Part shown: positions 53,077 through 62,205 of the stretch, in pieces
Position numbering within the stretch: position 1 is the first letter of the stretch
How the letters are laid out: every line of letters starts with the position of its first letter
NCBI GenBank assembly: GCA_037903475.1
Contig: JBAJFG010000488.1
Location: 930,001 to 994,000 of the forward strand
Reading direction: 5' to 3'
Length of the DNA: 64,000 nucleotides
From: Ancylostoma caninum
Lineage: Eukaryota > Nematoda > Chromadorea > Rhabditida > Ancylostomatidae
Position numbers and translations under genes: made by a program
The notes under the pieces: model-generated
Database searches by the model: none
What the model was told of the DNA's origin: nothing
The model's input: the letters and a program-made list of their open reading frames with translations, nothing else

Positions 53077-55510
53077 TCAACAATCCGCGGAGTCCAGTCG
53101 CTGACGTCTCTTGTCCAACGGTTGTCCGGCCCACCCAATCTTACTCAACTTAGCATCCCTGATCTTCGACTGTTGACGCAGGGTGGAACTCCGTATTCCT
53201 GCCCTCACTTGCGTGAGGCGGGTTGTTCCTAGCATCGCAATCTCGATAGAGCCTTCGACGACGCTGACCGCGTTCTCATCCTGCTCGCGCACCGCCCAGT
53301 TTTCTGAAGCGTACGTCAAAGCAGGGAGAACCATTGTGTTGAAAAGGCAGGCACGGATCCTTCGTCTTCTTCACTATGTCCTCGATGCTCTTATAAGCTC
53401 CCCAAGCCGCTCGTTCCCTCCTGCAGAGCACTGGAGTTCATGTGTTCATATGTTGACTTCCCGACCTAGATATACATAACAGGAGCATTCAAATATGGTC
53501 GTTCCGTTAAGCGAGAATGGCGCATCCGAACCATTGAGATTGAGACCTATCTTCCCACATGCGTCGTCGAAGTCGGCCAGCATCCGTTCCGCTTCGTTGA
53601 CGTTTGGCGTTATAAGGACGATATCATCAGCAAAGCGAAGATGGTTAAAGGCAGCAGGAGCTGAAATCCTCAACTCCGAGTTGAGCTATGGGTGATGAAG
53701 TACAGGCTCAGCCCATCATAAATGTGAAACGAACACAGACAATTATGGCTTACCTGCAGAGAAAATGGAACATTCGTCGCGAACACGCCTCGCCGTGTTC
53801 GCGCGCGGACGAGTTTTCCCCGGCGCAAAGAGCCATTGCGGTGCGTGGTTTGGCGCAAAGGGAAAACGAAATGCATTCAATTCACAGGGTTTCATGGCGG
53901 AACTCGCCCAAAACCATGCGCTGCAATGGCTTTTGCGCCGGGGAAAACTCGTCCGCGCACGAACACGGCCAGGCGTGTTCGCGACGAATGTTCCATTTTC
54001 TCTGCAGGTAAGCCATCATTGTCTGTGTTCTTTTCACATTTATGATGTGCTGAGTCTGTTCTTCACCACCCAGCTCTTTCACACATCAGCTCAGCTCAGA
54101 GACGAGAATTTCAGCTCCTGCTGCCTTTAAGTCGCCGGCCATCAACATGCACTCCTGTACAATCCTATTCTAGTCTTTGCATGACGTCCTCAAGAGTGAC
54201 GCTGAATAGTTTTGGCGACACGGCATCCCCTCTCTTGACGTCGATGGTGATGTTATATTGCTGTAGAGCTCACGAAATACCTTGATGTATTTAATAGGTA
54301 TGCCCTGGTTGCCCAGGGTTTCCAGGACCGCTTCTGTCTCAACGGAGTTGGAGGCTTTCTTCAGAGCGATGAACGTGAGGCAGAGGAGCATTTTGTACTC
54401 TCGCGATACTTCGATGAGTCCAGTGACTGGTGTATGTGATCGATCGTACTGGATCCTTTTCGCCTGCTCGCACGGCTGTCCTTTTTCTAGTGCATCGTGT
54501 TTGGGATCACTTTGAAAAGCTTGTAGACGGCGGGGTGGGGCGATAATTGCCAATGTCCTGCGAGTTTCCCTTCTTGTACAGCAACACGGTGCTGCTGATC
54601 TTCCATTGGTTAGATACGATGCATTCCGACAGGTACCGCGTGAAAAGCCTAGCCAAGGTGGTGATAAGAACTGGCGGCATTTTCTTCAGATGTTCCGGTC
54701 GAATTTCCTCCTGCCCAGCTCTGAAGCGAGGTCGTTCATCTTTACGAAATAGATTTACGCAGCTGGAGCATTCGGATATGGTCGTTCCGTTGAGCGAGAA
54801 CGGGCATCCGGGACCCATCCGTTTCTCATGAACATTGTTTTCGTCAGATTAAGTTGGAGACCGATCCTCCCACATGTGTCTTCAAAGTCGGCCGACCCCC
54901 TTTCTTGACGTCGATGGTGATGTCGTAGTTTGTGAAGTTGCTGCAGAGCTCACGAAATATCTTGATGTATTGAGTAGGAATGCCCTGGTTTTCAGAGCTT
55001 CCAGGACCGCTTCTGTCTCAACGAAGTCGATGGCTTTCTTCAGATCGATGAACGCGAGACAGAGGGGCATTACGTCCTCTGGCGACACCTCGATGAGTCT
55101 AGTGGCGGTGTGCATGTGGTCGATCGTATTGAATCCTTTACGAAACCTTGCTTGCTCGCACTGCTGTCCTTCATCTAGTGTCCTTTCGATCCTGTTTAGG
55201 ATCACTCGCGTGAAAAGCTTGTATACGACGGACAGTAGGCAGATGGGGCGATAATCGCCAATGTCCTGCGGGTCTCCCTTCTTGTACAGCAATACGGTCC
55301 TGCTGGTCTTCCATTGGTTGGGTACCTTGCATTCCGACAGGTACTGCGTGAAAAGCCTAGCCAACATGTTGATGAGAACTGGCGGTAGGCTCTTTAGATG
55401 TTCCGCTCGAATCCTGTCGGGACGCGGTGCTGTACGATTCTTCACCGACTTGGTTGTATGTCGGAATTCGGAAGGGAGAACCGATGGGACAACATACCCA
55501 TCCTCCTTAA
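53077..55510 (-). pseudogene. RTE reverse transcriptase pseudogene with internal duplication
   Basis: The first RT half reads KNRTAPRPDRIRAEHLKSLP, WKTSRTVLLYKKGDPQDIGD and YRPICLLSVVYKLFTRVILN, and ends in SPSTSRKG near 54890.  It then jumps to a later part of the protein (RIGLQLNLTKTMFM, ASELGRRK) and immediately restarts at IRPEHLKKMPPVLITTLARL. The second pass runs to a stop near 54170 and resumes beyond a MITE with the catalytic FADD box (LRFADDIVLITPNVNEAERM) near 53640. Copy order suggests a tandem duplication followed by an internal deletion in the first copy. Confidence 0.85.
53649..54126. mobile_element. TTAA-flanked MITE family 5-like, copy d
   Basis: 478 bp. Ends AGGCAGCAGGAGCTGAAATC and AGGCAGCAGGAGCTGAAATT (inward) are near-perfect inverted repeats, with TTAA at 53645-53648 and 54127-54130. 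The inverted arms continue for about 200 bp (TTTTCCCCGGCGCAAA, GAACACGCC, GTTCCATTTTCTCTGCAGGT), so nearly the whole element folds on itself. Confidence 0.9.
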
Positions 55511-55927
55511 AGGCAGTGTGTCACCTTGTTTCGTCCGCTGTAGCTATCAACAATCTCTGGACCTCTTCGTCACGTTGATTCCAATGATGTATGTCAAAAC
55601 GCATAAAGGTGACCGAAACCCGTTTTTGGAGGGTCCGAAAGTGCAGTTCACGGACCGCTTGGGCGGAGCGGTCCATGAGTGTGCTGGCTGCCCACCACGT
55701 CCGCAGCGATTGCCAACACGCCTAGACGTGTCCGATCAATTAGATCAACGGCTTTATGGGTCCACTCAGCTCGAGAAATTGTTCCAGAGCCCGTACTAAA
55801 AAAACGTCTAAAAAACGTATTCAGAGACTGTTTTGTAAAATTTTACGTATACCGCTGGATTCAGCGTGTCAAGGAAATTCAAAATCTGCTAAAACTTCGG
55901 ACACGAAAACGAGGTGACACACTGCCT
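55511..55927. mobile_element. TTAA-flanked MITE family 5-like, copy e
   Basis: 417 bp. Ends AGGCAGTGTGTCACCTTGTT and AGGCAGTGTGTCACCTCGTT (inward), with TTAA at 55507-55510 and 55928-55931. Interrupts the RTE coding frame. Confidence 0.9.
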
Positions 55928-56124
55928 TTAAGATGACATTGAGGGAGGTGGACGTGGCTATCGAAGAGATCCGAGTAGAGGTCGTAGATGACCTTCTCCA
56001 TTACCCATCTCCAGGAAGAAATCGTTCCGCATGGGCGCGGCTGAGTGGCGATTCTCACCCCAACAGCCGGCCCATTAAAGGTGCGAGCCAAGTGTGAAGC
56101 GCCTTTGGCAGAGGCTGGCATCAA

Positions 56125-56945
56125 ACCAAACGGATCCGCCTGATTGACCTCAGAGCAATCTCAACCCTTTATGGCGTTGCGTCATGCGATCATCGCGGTG
56201 CGTCGAGCAGCCCCATGTGGTGAAGTTCCTTCTTCTCTGATACCAATTTAAGCTGATTCTTCGTTTTGGCGGAGTAGCGTTCAAGAGAACTGACAGAAAA
56301 TCTTTGCCGTGTTGCTTTTCAAGATTTGCATTCATGTACTCATTTATCGATGTATTTTTTTAGATTCGTCAAAGAGCTTGTATCATTCCTTCCTCTGCAA
56401 TTCATCCATCCATCGTGTTGTTATCTCCAAAAAGTAACCGTAAATGTTAGCAAAAAGTTCTTGAAGGTAAAGGTGGTCACATTGTTATTTTCGAAGGATT
56501 CTTTAAATTAAATGCAGAAAGGAGGAAAAACAGTTGAAGTGTTAGGTTGACAGTAAATGAGCACGCGGAGATGGGAATAATTTTTTTCATTGGACTGGGA
56601 ATTGTCACTGGAGAATCGTTGCGTATGTAGAATCATCCGCCGGTATGTTGGCAGGCAACAGAGCGGCGATTGATTGAGATTGCCTTAGGATCAAATAGTA
56701 GGATCTGGCTGACTTGGTACAAGTTCTTGCCAAAAACGCTACATACTTGGCTCACACGTCTAATTAGCCGGCTGTCCGGGTGAGAAACGCAACGAGCCCC
56801 TGGGCGCCGGAGGGCGGATATCTTGGCCTTGCAATTGGCGAAGTCTCGGCGGTACGCTTCTCCCTTCCTCTGCGGGTTCGGCCAAGACTGCTGCTTGTCT
56901 GACCTTGAGGTCTTCTTTTAGCGCTTCTCTGTACCGTTTTCCGAA
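56125..56945. other. RTE linker region, unrecognisable
   Basis: Lies between linker pieces of the RTE element but reads as no known domain. It may hold another inserted repeat (AT-rich 56300-56720). Confidence 0.4.
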
Positions 56946-57302
56946 CTCAAACGTTAGCTAGTAGTTGCCTGTGGCTCTCGCGGCTGCACGCTGGCGTACC
57001 AGCTCGAGGGTCTCGTAGGACAAGCGCCTCTTGTGGCTCTTGAACCCTCGGCTTTCTCTGCGGTCTCGGAGATGCTGAACGAGCTGATCGTACTCCTCGT
57101 CGATGTGGTCGACAAGCGCATAATCCCCAAAGCCGGCTAACGAAGTGAGGAGACCCCAAATGATGACGGGCTTGGGACTCCACTTATTGACTTTCCCTGC
57201 TTTCTCTCCTCTGCGCAAAAAGAAGAACTTGGCGTGAAGGAGGCTATGGTCTGATCAGGTGTAGAACTTCGGTACAACGCCGACGTCGGTCAGGCAGAAC
57301 CT

Positions 57303-58163
57303 TCAAATGACGATGATGTGGTCGATTTCGATATGGTACTCTCCACCGGGTGACTCCCATGTCCATCGAAGGGAGGTTGGCTTCTGAAATAGTGAGTTTC
57401 CATGGATGGTCTTCGTCGTCATGATGAACTCAGACAGCCTCTGTCTCTGTTCGTTACATTGTAGGCCGTAGGTAGCGATGTGAAGTTCTTTAGGCGTTCT
57501 CCCAGAGTCGATCTTGGCGTTGGAATCGCCAACGATGACCTTAGAGAAAGCGTGATCTTCCCTGTAGAAACCCTCCAAGTCCATATAGAAGGATTCAGTC
57601 TCCTTTTCGTCGTAGCAGGACATTGGAGCGTAGGCGACGAAGATTGTCACCGCCGGCATTGATCCACATCTTCTCAATCGCAAACGTCCGATTCGGGTTG
57701 TCAGCTGGTCGAACAAATCGATGTCAATGACCGAGTTCGTTTTGACGAGGACACCGACTCCACCAACTCCTCTATTGTCGCTGGTTCCAAGAAACAGTTC
57801 TTCTCCTGTGTTGAAGGTGGCATTCAGTGGCCGGTGTCTCCTCGTCTCGATCAATCCGATGACGTCGTACCTGCTCTTTCTGGCCTGCATCATCAAATCT
57901 TTGATGGAAGCCTCTGATGCAAGCGTGCGTGCGTTGAAGGTACAGACCGTCATCGTAGTCCTTCTGGTTTTAGGCAGCCTAGATAACCGCTCGGACCTCG
58001 TCCTCACTGGTGCTGCCGTACCAGTGACTCTTCCGAGATCAGGGGAACACTCTCTATTGATACTATTTCGAGCTTGAAGAAATTTTAAACCCACAGGAGA
58101 TAGCTTGCTGGGCTTTATTCCCCCATGGGAGGCTGAAGGCGTAAAATGGAGTTGGGGGGCCAC
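57303..58163 (-). pseudogene. RTE apurinic-like endonuclease domain
   Basis: The longest open part of the RTE element (286 codons). It contains MTVCTFNARTLASEASI at the domain start, YDVIGLIETRRHRP (catalytic Glu), RGVGGVGVLVKTN, VAYAPMSCYDEKE, KVIVGDSNAKID (usually GDFNA; the Asp and Asn are kept) and SLRWTWESPGGEYHIEIDHI. It belongs to the EEP endonuclease family that nicks target DNA for reverse transcription. The in-frame ATG at 58163 lies inside the MITE at 58142-58356, so the native start is lost. The downstream coding is broken. Confidence 0.9.
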
Positions 58164-58356
58164 TCGGTATAAGTCGATGATATGACCTATCCTACACGTT
58201 CTGACTTGTTTGCATTACAGGTAACTTATGTACATTAAGAGAGCTAACAAGTCAGAGCATCCTGGACGTGTCAGCTAACGAGTCTGAACGTGCAGGACAG
58301 GTCATATTATCGACTTATACCAAGTGCCCCACCCCCCCCCCCCCAACTCCATTTTA
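58142..58356. mobile_element. MITE family 3, copy b
   Basis: 215 bp. Ends TAAAATGGAGTTGGGGGG and, inward from the right, the same word with extra Gs, then CACTTGGTATAAGTCGATAA, form long inverted repeats. It sits at the 5' end of the RTE coding region. Relative at 5761-5974. Confidence 0.85.
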
Positions 58357-58892
58357 CCCGGCTGAAGTGTGATTTCACCGGGCAGTTAGCCGGGCTTCCC
58401 GAGAGTGGACGATGGAGCTTATTTGTTGGAGACGACTCCGAACTGCCTCCTTTGTACCTCCCAATCACTTGAATGCAGAGCTTTTGGTCGGATAGATATG
58501 CAGGATACAATCTGCAGACACGTAAGCACACCCACGCACGCATACATGAAAATTCCCACGCGCTGAGAGAATGTATGAATCGTTCCGACACTACAGAGAC
58601 AGGGAGTCCATCGCCTGAATCCACCCGCGTCTCAGGGCAGGTACAAGGTCGCCTTTGGTCCGCGATTAGCTCCCTATCTGCCACCTAGGGACGCGCCAAG
58701 CACATAGCCTCGCGACTAACCGGCTGGGATCCCTCGATGTGGGAGATCCGTGGGTGATAATCATATACCAATGAAAATCATTTTAACCGGGGTGGAAACA
58801 AGTGCTGGTCATTACGACAAGTGAAGGTGATCAAACGTGGAAGCACTGCAAACAGGGTGAAAACTTAAATTTGCTCATTTTGTACAAACATC

Positions 58893-59430
58893 AGAGTGTC
58901 CCCAGACTTCGTCAGCAATCGCAGCGATCGGCACGACCGCCGGCTGTCGCGGTGATTGCGACGACAGGCGGCACTCGCCACTTGGATAATTCCAATAATG
59001 ACTCTCCAGACGTAAGAAGGATGATAATCAATGAGGCGTGGCGATCAACAGGCATCGTTTCCACTATAGGGCAATTTATACTGAATGCGTGCGACTGACG
59101 CGCATGCGTCTATATGATGAAGACTAGGGCCCAGTCGCATCGCAGTCGCAGCTCAGACGCACCATCTACGGCGTCGTGGCAGCCGCGCGTTCGTTTCATT
59201 GAGGACGTACATGCCGCGCTGACCGGTTTTCATGAAAAGTCCCTTGCAAATGGATGAGTGCGCCTGATGCGGGACTGACGCACGCAGCTGGTATAAATTG
59301 CCCTTATCGCTATCATTCACATCGCCAGTTCATTTTGAGCACATCCCTGAGGAAAACAGGTGATGGATGATGCGGTGAGCTCCATTTGGAGGCGATGCAA
59401 GGCGATGTAACGTGGCAATCGATAGGTATC
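58893..59430 (+). mobile_element. MITE family 6, copy b, carrying a family 1 MITE
   Basis: The left end AGAGTGTCCCCAGACTTCGT and the interior match the minus strand of 18204-18485, including CATCGCCAGTTCATTTTGAG. The alignment is interrupted only by the family 1 MITE at 59068-59304. The right terminal repeat is missing. Confidence 0.72.
59068..59304. mobile_element. MITE family 1, copy d
   Basis: 237 bp. Ends AGGGCAATTTATACTGAATG and AGGGCAATTTATACCAGCTG (inward), with TAT at 59065-59067 and 59305-59307. The uninterrupted relative at 18.3 kb shows the pre-insertion site. Confidence 0.9.
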
Positions 59431-59451
59431 GTTTCTATTTGTTATCTCTTA

Positions 59452-59647
59452 GGCCCAAGGCATACTACACTGCGACGCTGTCGCTGGGACCGTTCACCAC
59501 CACAAGGTTTCTCACAATTGCTCCTATACCAGCATGCTATCCCATGCAAATTGTGTGATAAGATAATAGAACTCGTAACATTTCTTCCCGTGATTTCCAT
59601 TCATTTTCTTCATCGCGACGGTGTCGCTGTAAAGTATTCCATGGGCC
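59452..59647. mobile_element. MITE family 2, copy c
   Basis: 196 bp. Ends GGCCCAAGGCATACTACACT and GGCCCATGGAATACTTTACA (inward), with TTA at 59449-59451 and 59648-59650. Confidence 0.88.
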
Positions 59648-59650
59648 TTA

Positions 59651-60034
59651 TATTGCCTGTTCATTTCAGTTCTTCTCGAACTGGCGTAGTCTTGAATACT
59701 CTAGCTCAATTAGAGGGACACGATGATGTGGTTCTTCTTAGTTTTTGATGGTAGATTCCCGTCCACAGACTCACACACATGAACTGCCAATTCAGAAGAA
59801 CTAATATAACAAGTAGTCAAAATTCTATTGATAGAAGGGGATTCCGTGTTCCAATGACCTGCGGCGGTATTCCTGAACCGTGATCCACGCAAAATGAACG
59901 AGTTTACGAAGCAATAATGGGTAATTTTAAAGGGATGACAAATAATGGCAGCGATTGTAAGGTATGCATGGAACATGCTCGAAAAACTCGTCTGTTCTAG
60001 ATGAATGGGGATATTACGATCTTCTCGGGAACTT
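59651..60034. other. no supportable gene
   Basis: Probable 3' flank of the unidentified minus-strand gene. A minus frame with FAWITVQEYRRRSLEHGIPF near 59900-59835 looks protein-like but has no clear splice link. Confidence 0.3.
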
Positions 60035-60403
60035 TTAGGAATTCCTCGACGGTGGCAGCCAAAACTTTTCCGTTAGCGGTCCGGCTAAGTTCCGAAGCTC
60101 TACATGGATTTCGTAGGTACCAACCATATATTTTTTACACTGGACTTGTTTAGGTGGGTTTGTAGGAAGGAGTGAACAAAAACCTTCGCGTGAACGTTAG
60201 TGTATACGAAAGCAGGTAATTCCGCAGAGGAATGGTCGAGGTAAGGGTTCCGCCACGATCGAACGGAAATGATGCCGCCGTCTAGGTACGCTGTACTCGA
60301 ATTGTTATCGGCGCACGCGCTCCTACTTTCAGCACTTACTACTGCAGGCGAGTAGCTCCAGATGGATCTTCAAACTCAGCACCCACTTTCTTCAATTGGA
60401 CGG
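60035..60403 (-). CDS. three terminal exons of an unidentified gene (partial)
   Basis: Exons 60403-60340, 60295-60184 and 60139-60035 are separated by 44-nt introns with GT-AG ends. The exon 1/2 junction splits a codon and the exon 2/3 junction is phase 0. Together they give about 93 residues: VQLKKVGAEFEDPSGATRLQ, then YTAYLDGGIISVRSWRNPYL, DHSSAELPAFVYTNVHAK, then KYMVGTYEIHVELRNLAGPL and a stop. The first exon begins after CTTCCTTTTCCAG, a good nematode acceptor, so upstream exons are expected to the right but were not found. A mariner fragment lies about 100 bp upstream. I do not recognise the family. The composition would suit an extracellular or lumenal beta-rich domain, but this is a guess. 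Confidence 0.5.
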
Positions 60404-60497
60404 CTGGAAAAGGAAGCAACAGGAATGCAAATGAGAAGTACCCAGCCTACCATCAGCCTCCGTTATCACTGTTTTGCTATTGAACCAAAACATAATA

Positions 60498-60965
60498 GGT
60501 TGGCGAGAAAGTGATGTCCGAAAACTTCCGAATCCTTTTGTTTGAAAAATCAATCGATACATGGGCTTGGTCTATATAATGCTAAAGAACATTCTCAAAG
60601 GTATAATATCAAGGGTTCATAACATAAGTAGCAAGATTAACGCTTCAATCATGCCTCAAATCGGAAAGGACTGCCTTCGCTCGATCTGCTTCTATGGGAG
60701 GCTTCTCGGCACTTCTGCGGTAACGACAGCCGCTAACATCAACGCTGCATTCAAGGGGACCATCGTCAACGAACGACCGTTTGGTTAATTCGTTTCACGA
60801 AATAGAATTGGACTTCGAAGATCGACCGCGTCCTGACCACAGTCACTCGATAACACAACTCTGCTCACAGCTTTCCAGGACGGTCCGGAAGTGAGTATGC
60901 GAGATCTGGTGAGCAAGCTTGCATGCAGCCATCGGACTGCAGGTGTGCGATTCATTAACGCGTGA
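60498..60965 (+). mobile_element. mariner-like fragment (5' end and N-terminus only)
   Basis: Begins after TA (60496-60497) with GGTTGGCGAGAAAGTGATGT, a mariner-type end. It then reads on the plus strand RSICFYGRLLGTSAVTTAAN and NINAAFKGTIVNERP, matching the helix-turn-helix region of the intact transposase at 62278-63297. Frame breaks follow, then SMRDLVSKLACSHRTAG. The catalytic domain and the other end are missing. Confidence 0.7.
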
Positions 60966-61530
60966 CCTGTGGTTACGGCCTGCCCTGAGGCCGCTGCGAC
61001 GTTACCTGCGATTCATGAGCGCGCTGGCTGGTCATGAGCAGGTCACCGAGGGGCCAATTTCAACGTAACGCCCGGAGGTGTGGCTAGCAGTTAGTTAGGC
61101 AGCCAGCAACTAGAGAATTGCTCCAAGAAATGCACCAATACAAGCTGATGGGTAGCTACTTGTACAGATGTTCTTTTGGCACTTATTTTTTTTTCTGCTG
61201 TTTAACTTTCGCCTACGCCTTCCTCAATAAAAACTAAGTTTCGGAAATGAAACTAATTTAGGAGACTGAGCTGCCTTCATAATTAATTGATGTAGTGTAC
61301 GAGAATGCCGAATTTTCAGAGAACTCTTAGCAAAGCTGAAAACTTTGAAGGAAACCCAAACTATAGGAAAATATGCATGAAATCGTCAACATTAAATATG
61401 CAGACATTTGGAAATGAATTTATTCGGAAACAAATAATTTATTATCAAGTTTAGACCACCTGCTTCGAATTTTTGCTGAAAAGAAAAAGGGACAATCGGT
61501 AAAGAATGCATTAAATTTTGCTGGGTACTC
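60966..61530. other. no supportable gene
   Basis: AT-rich sequence between the mariner fragment and the foldback element. No feature seen. Confidence 0.4.
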
Positions 61531-62181
61531 TGATGTTCATTGGCGATACATTTGGCGAGGTTTGTTTGGCAACCTCGCAAACGAACTTGCCAACTACCTA
61601 GGCAAACAAAGTCGGTCAAATGTACTGCCAAACAAGAAGTCCCGTAAAATGTTTTGCCAAACAAAACTCGTCAAATGTATCACCCCGCAAAGCTTGCCAT
61701 TTGTATCGCCAAACAAATCTTGGCAATTGTATCGTCAAACAAAGGGGTTATCAACCAAAATTTCGATATCATCAGGAATCGTGCCATGATATAGTCTGTC
61801 CGAAACAATGAGTTCGCCCGCGCACGCGGGGATTGACAAGCTGCCACGTTTGCCATCGCTTCTCGTCATCATCCTTGATCTGCTTATCACATCGTTATCT
61901 TCTTGGTATAGAACAATGATTTAGCTGTGATGTGGACGACGTGGCAGCCAACAGCATCCGTTTCGCCACGCCGCTGGGCGGACTTGTTGTTTTGGATAGA
62001 CTATACCTATCTCCGGAGTCCGCTGCCTTACCAGGTGAGCCATCCGGGTCGACACCACCGATAGCTAAGCCTCCAACTAACGCCTTATCAAAACATCCGT
62101 AAAACGTATCGCCACACAAATCTTGCCATTTCTATCGCCCAGCAAACCTCGTCAGCTTAATATATCGCCACTGAACATCGG
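61531..62181. mobile_element. modular foldback element family 8, copy b
   Basis: Ends TGATGTTCATTGGCGATACA and (inward) CGATGTTCAGTGGCGATATA. Modules of about 30 bp, such as CCAAACAAATCTTGGCAATT and GTATCGCCAAACAAA, repeat at 61600-61745 and recur near 62100-62150 around a unique core. Relative at 51112-51779. Confidence 0.7.
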
Positions 62182-62205
62182 AGTAATAACCGCGAAGTAA
62201 CATTA

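Larger units (their letters stand above)
53062..58790 (-). mobile_element. RTE-type non-LTR retrotransposon, rearranged and broken
   Basis: On the minus strand: an endonuclease domain (58163-57303), a linker (57218-56950), further linker near 56020 (MEKVIYDLYSDLFDSHVHLP), and a reverse transcriptase 5' half (55445-54882). Next comes a short 3' RT fragment (54880-54720), a second RT 5' half (54715-54170), and the RT core and 3' region (53645-53077, including LRFADDIVLITPN and LPALTYASENWAVR). MITEs interrupt it at 53649-54126, 55511-55927 and 58142-58356. Many frameshifts make it inactive. Confidence 0.88.

Noticed and set aside
53688..54130. Plus-strand frames of 107-121 codons
   Set aside because: They fall within the palindromic TTAA MITE, and mirror-image frames occur on the other strand.
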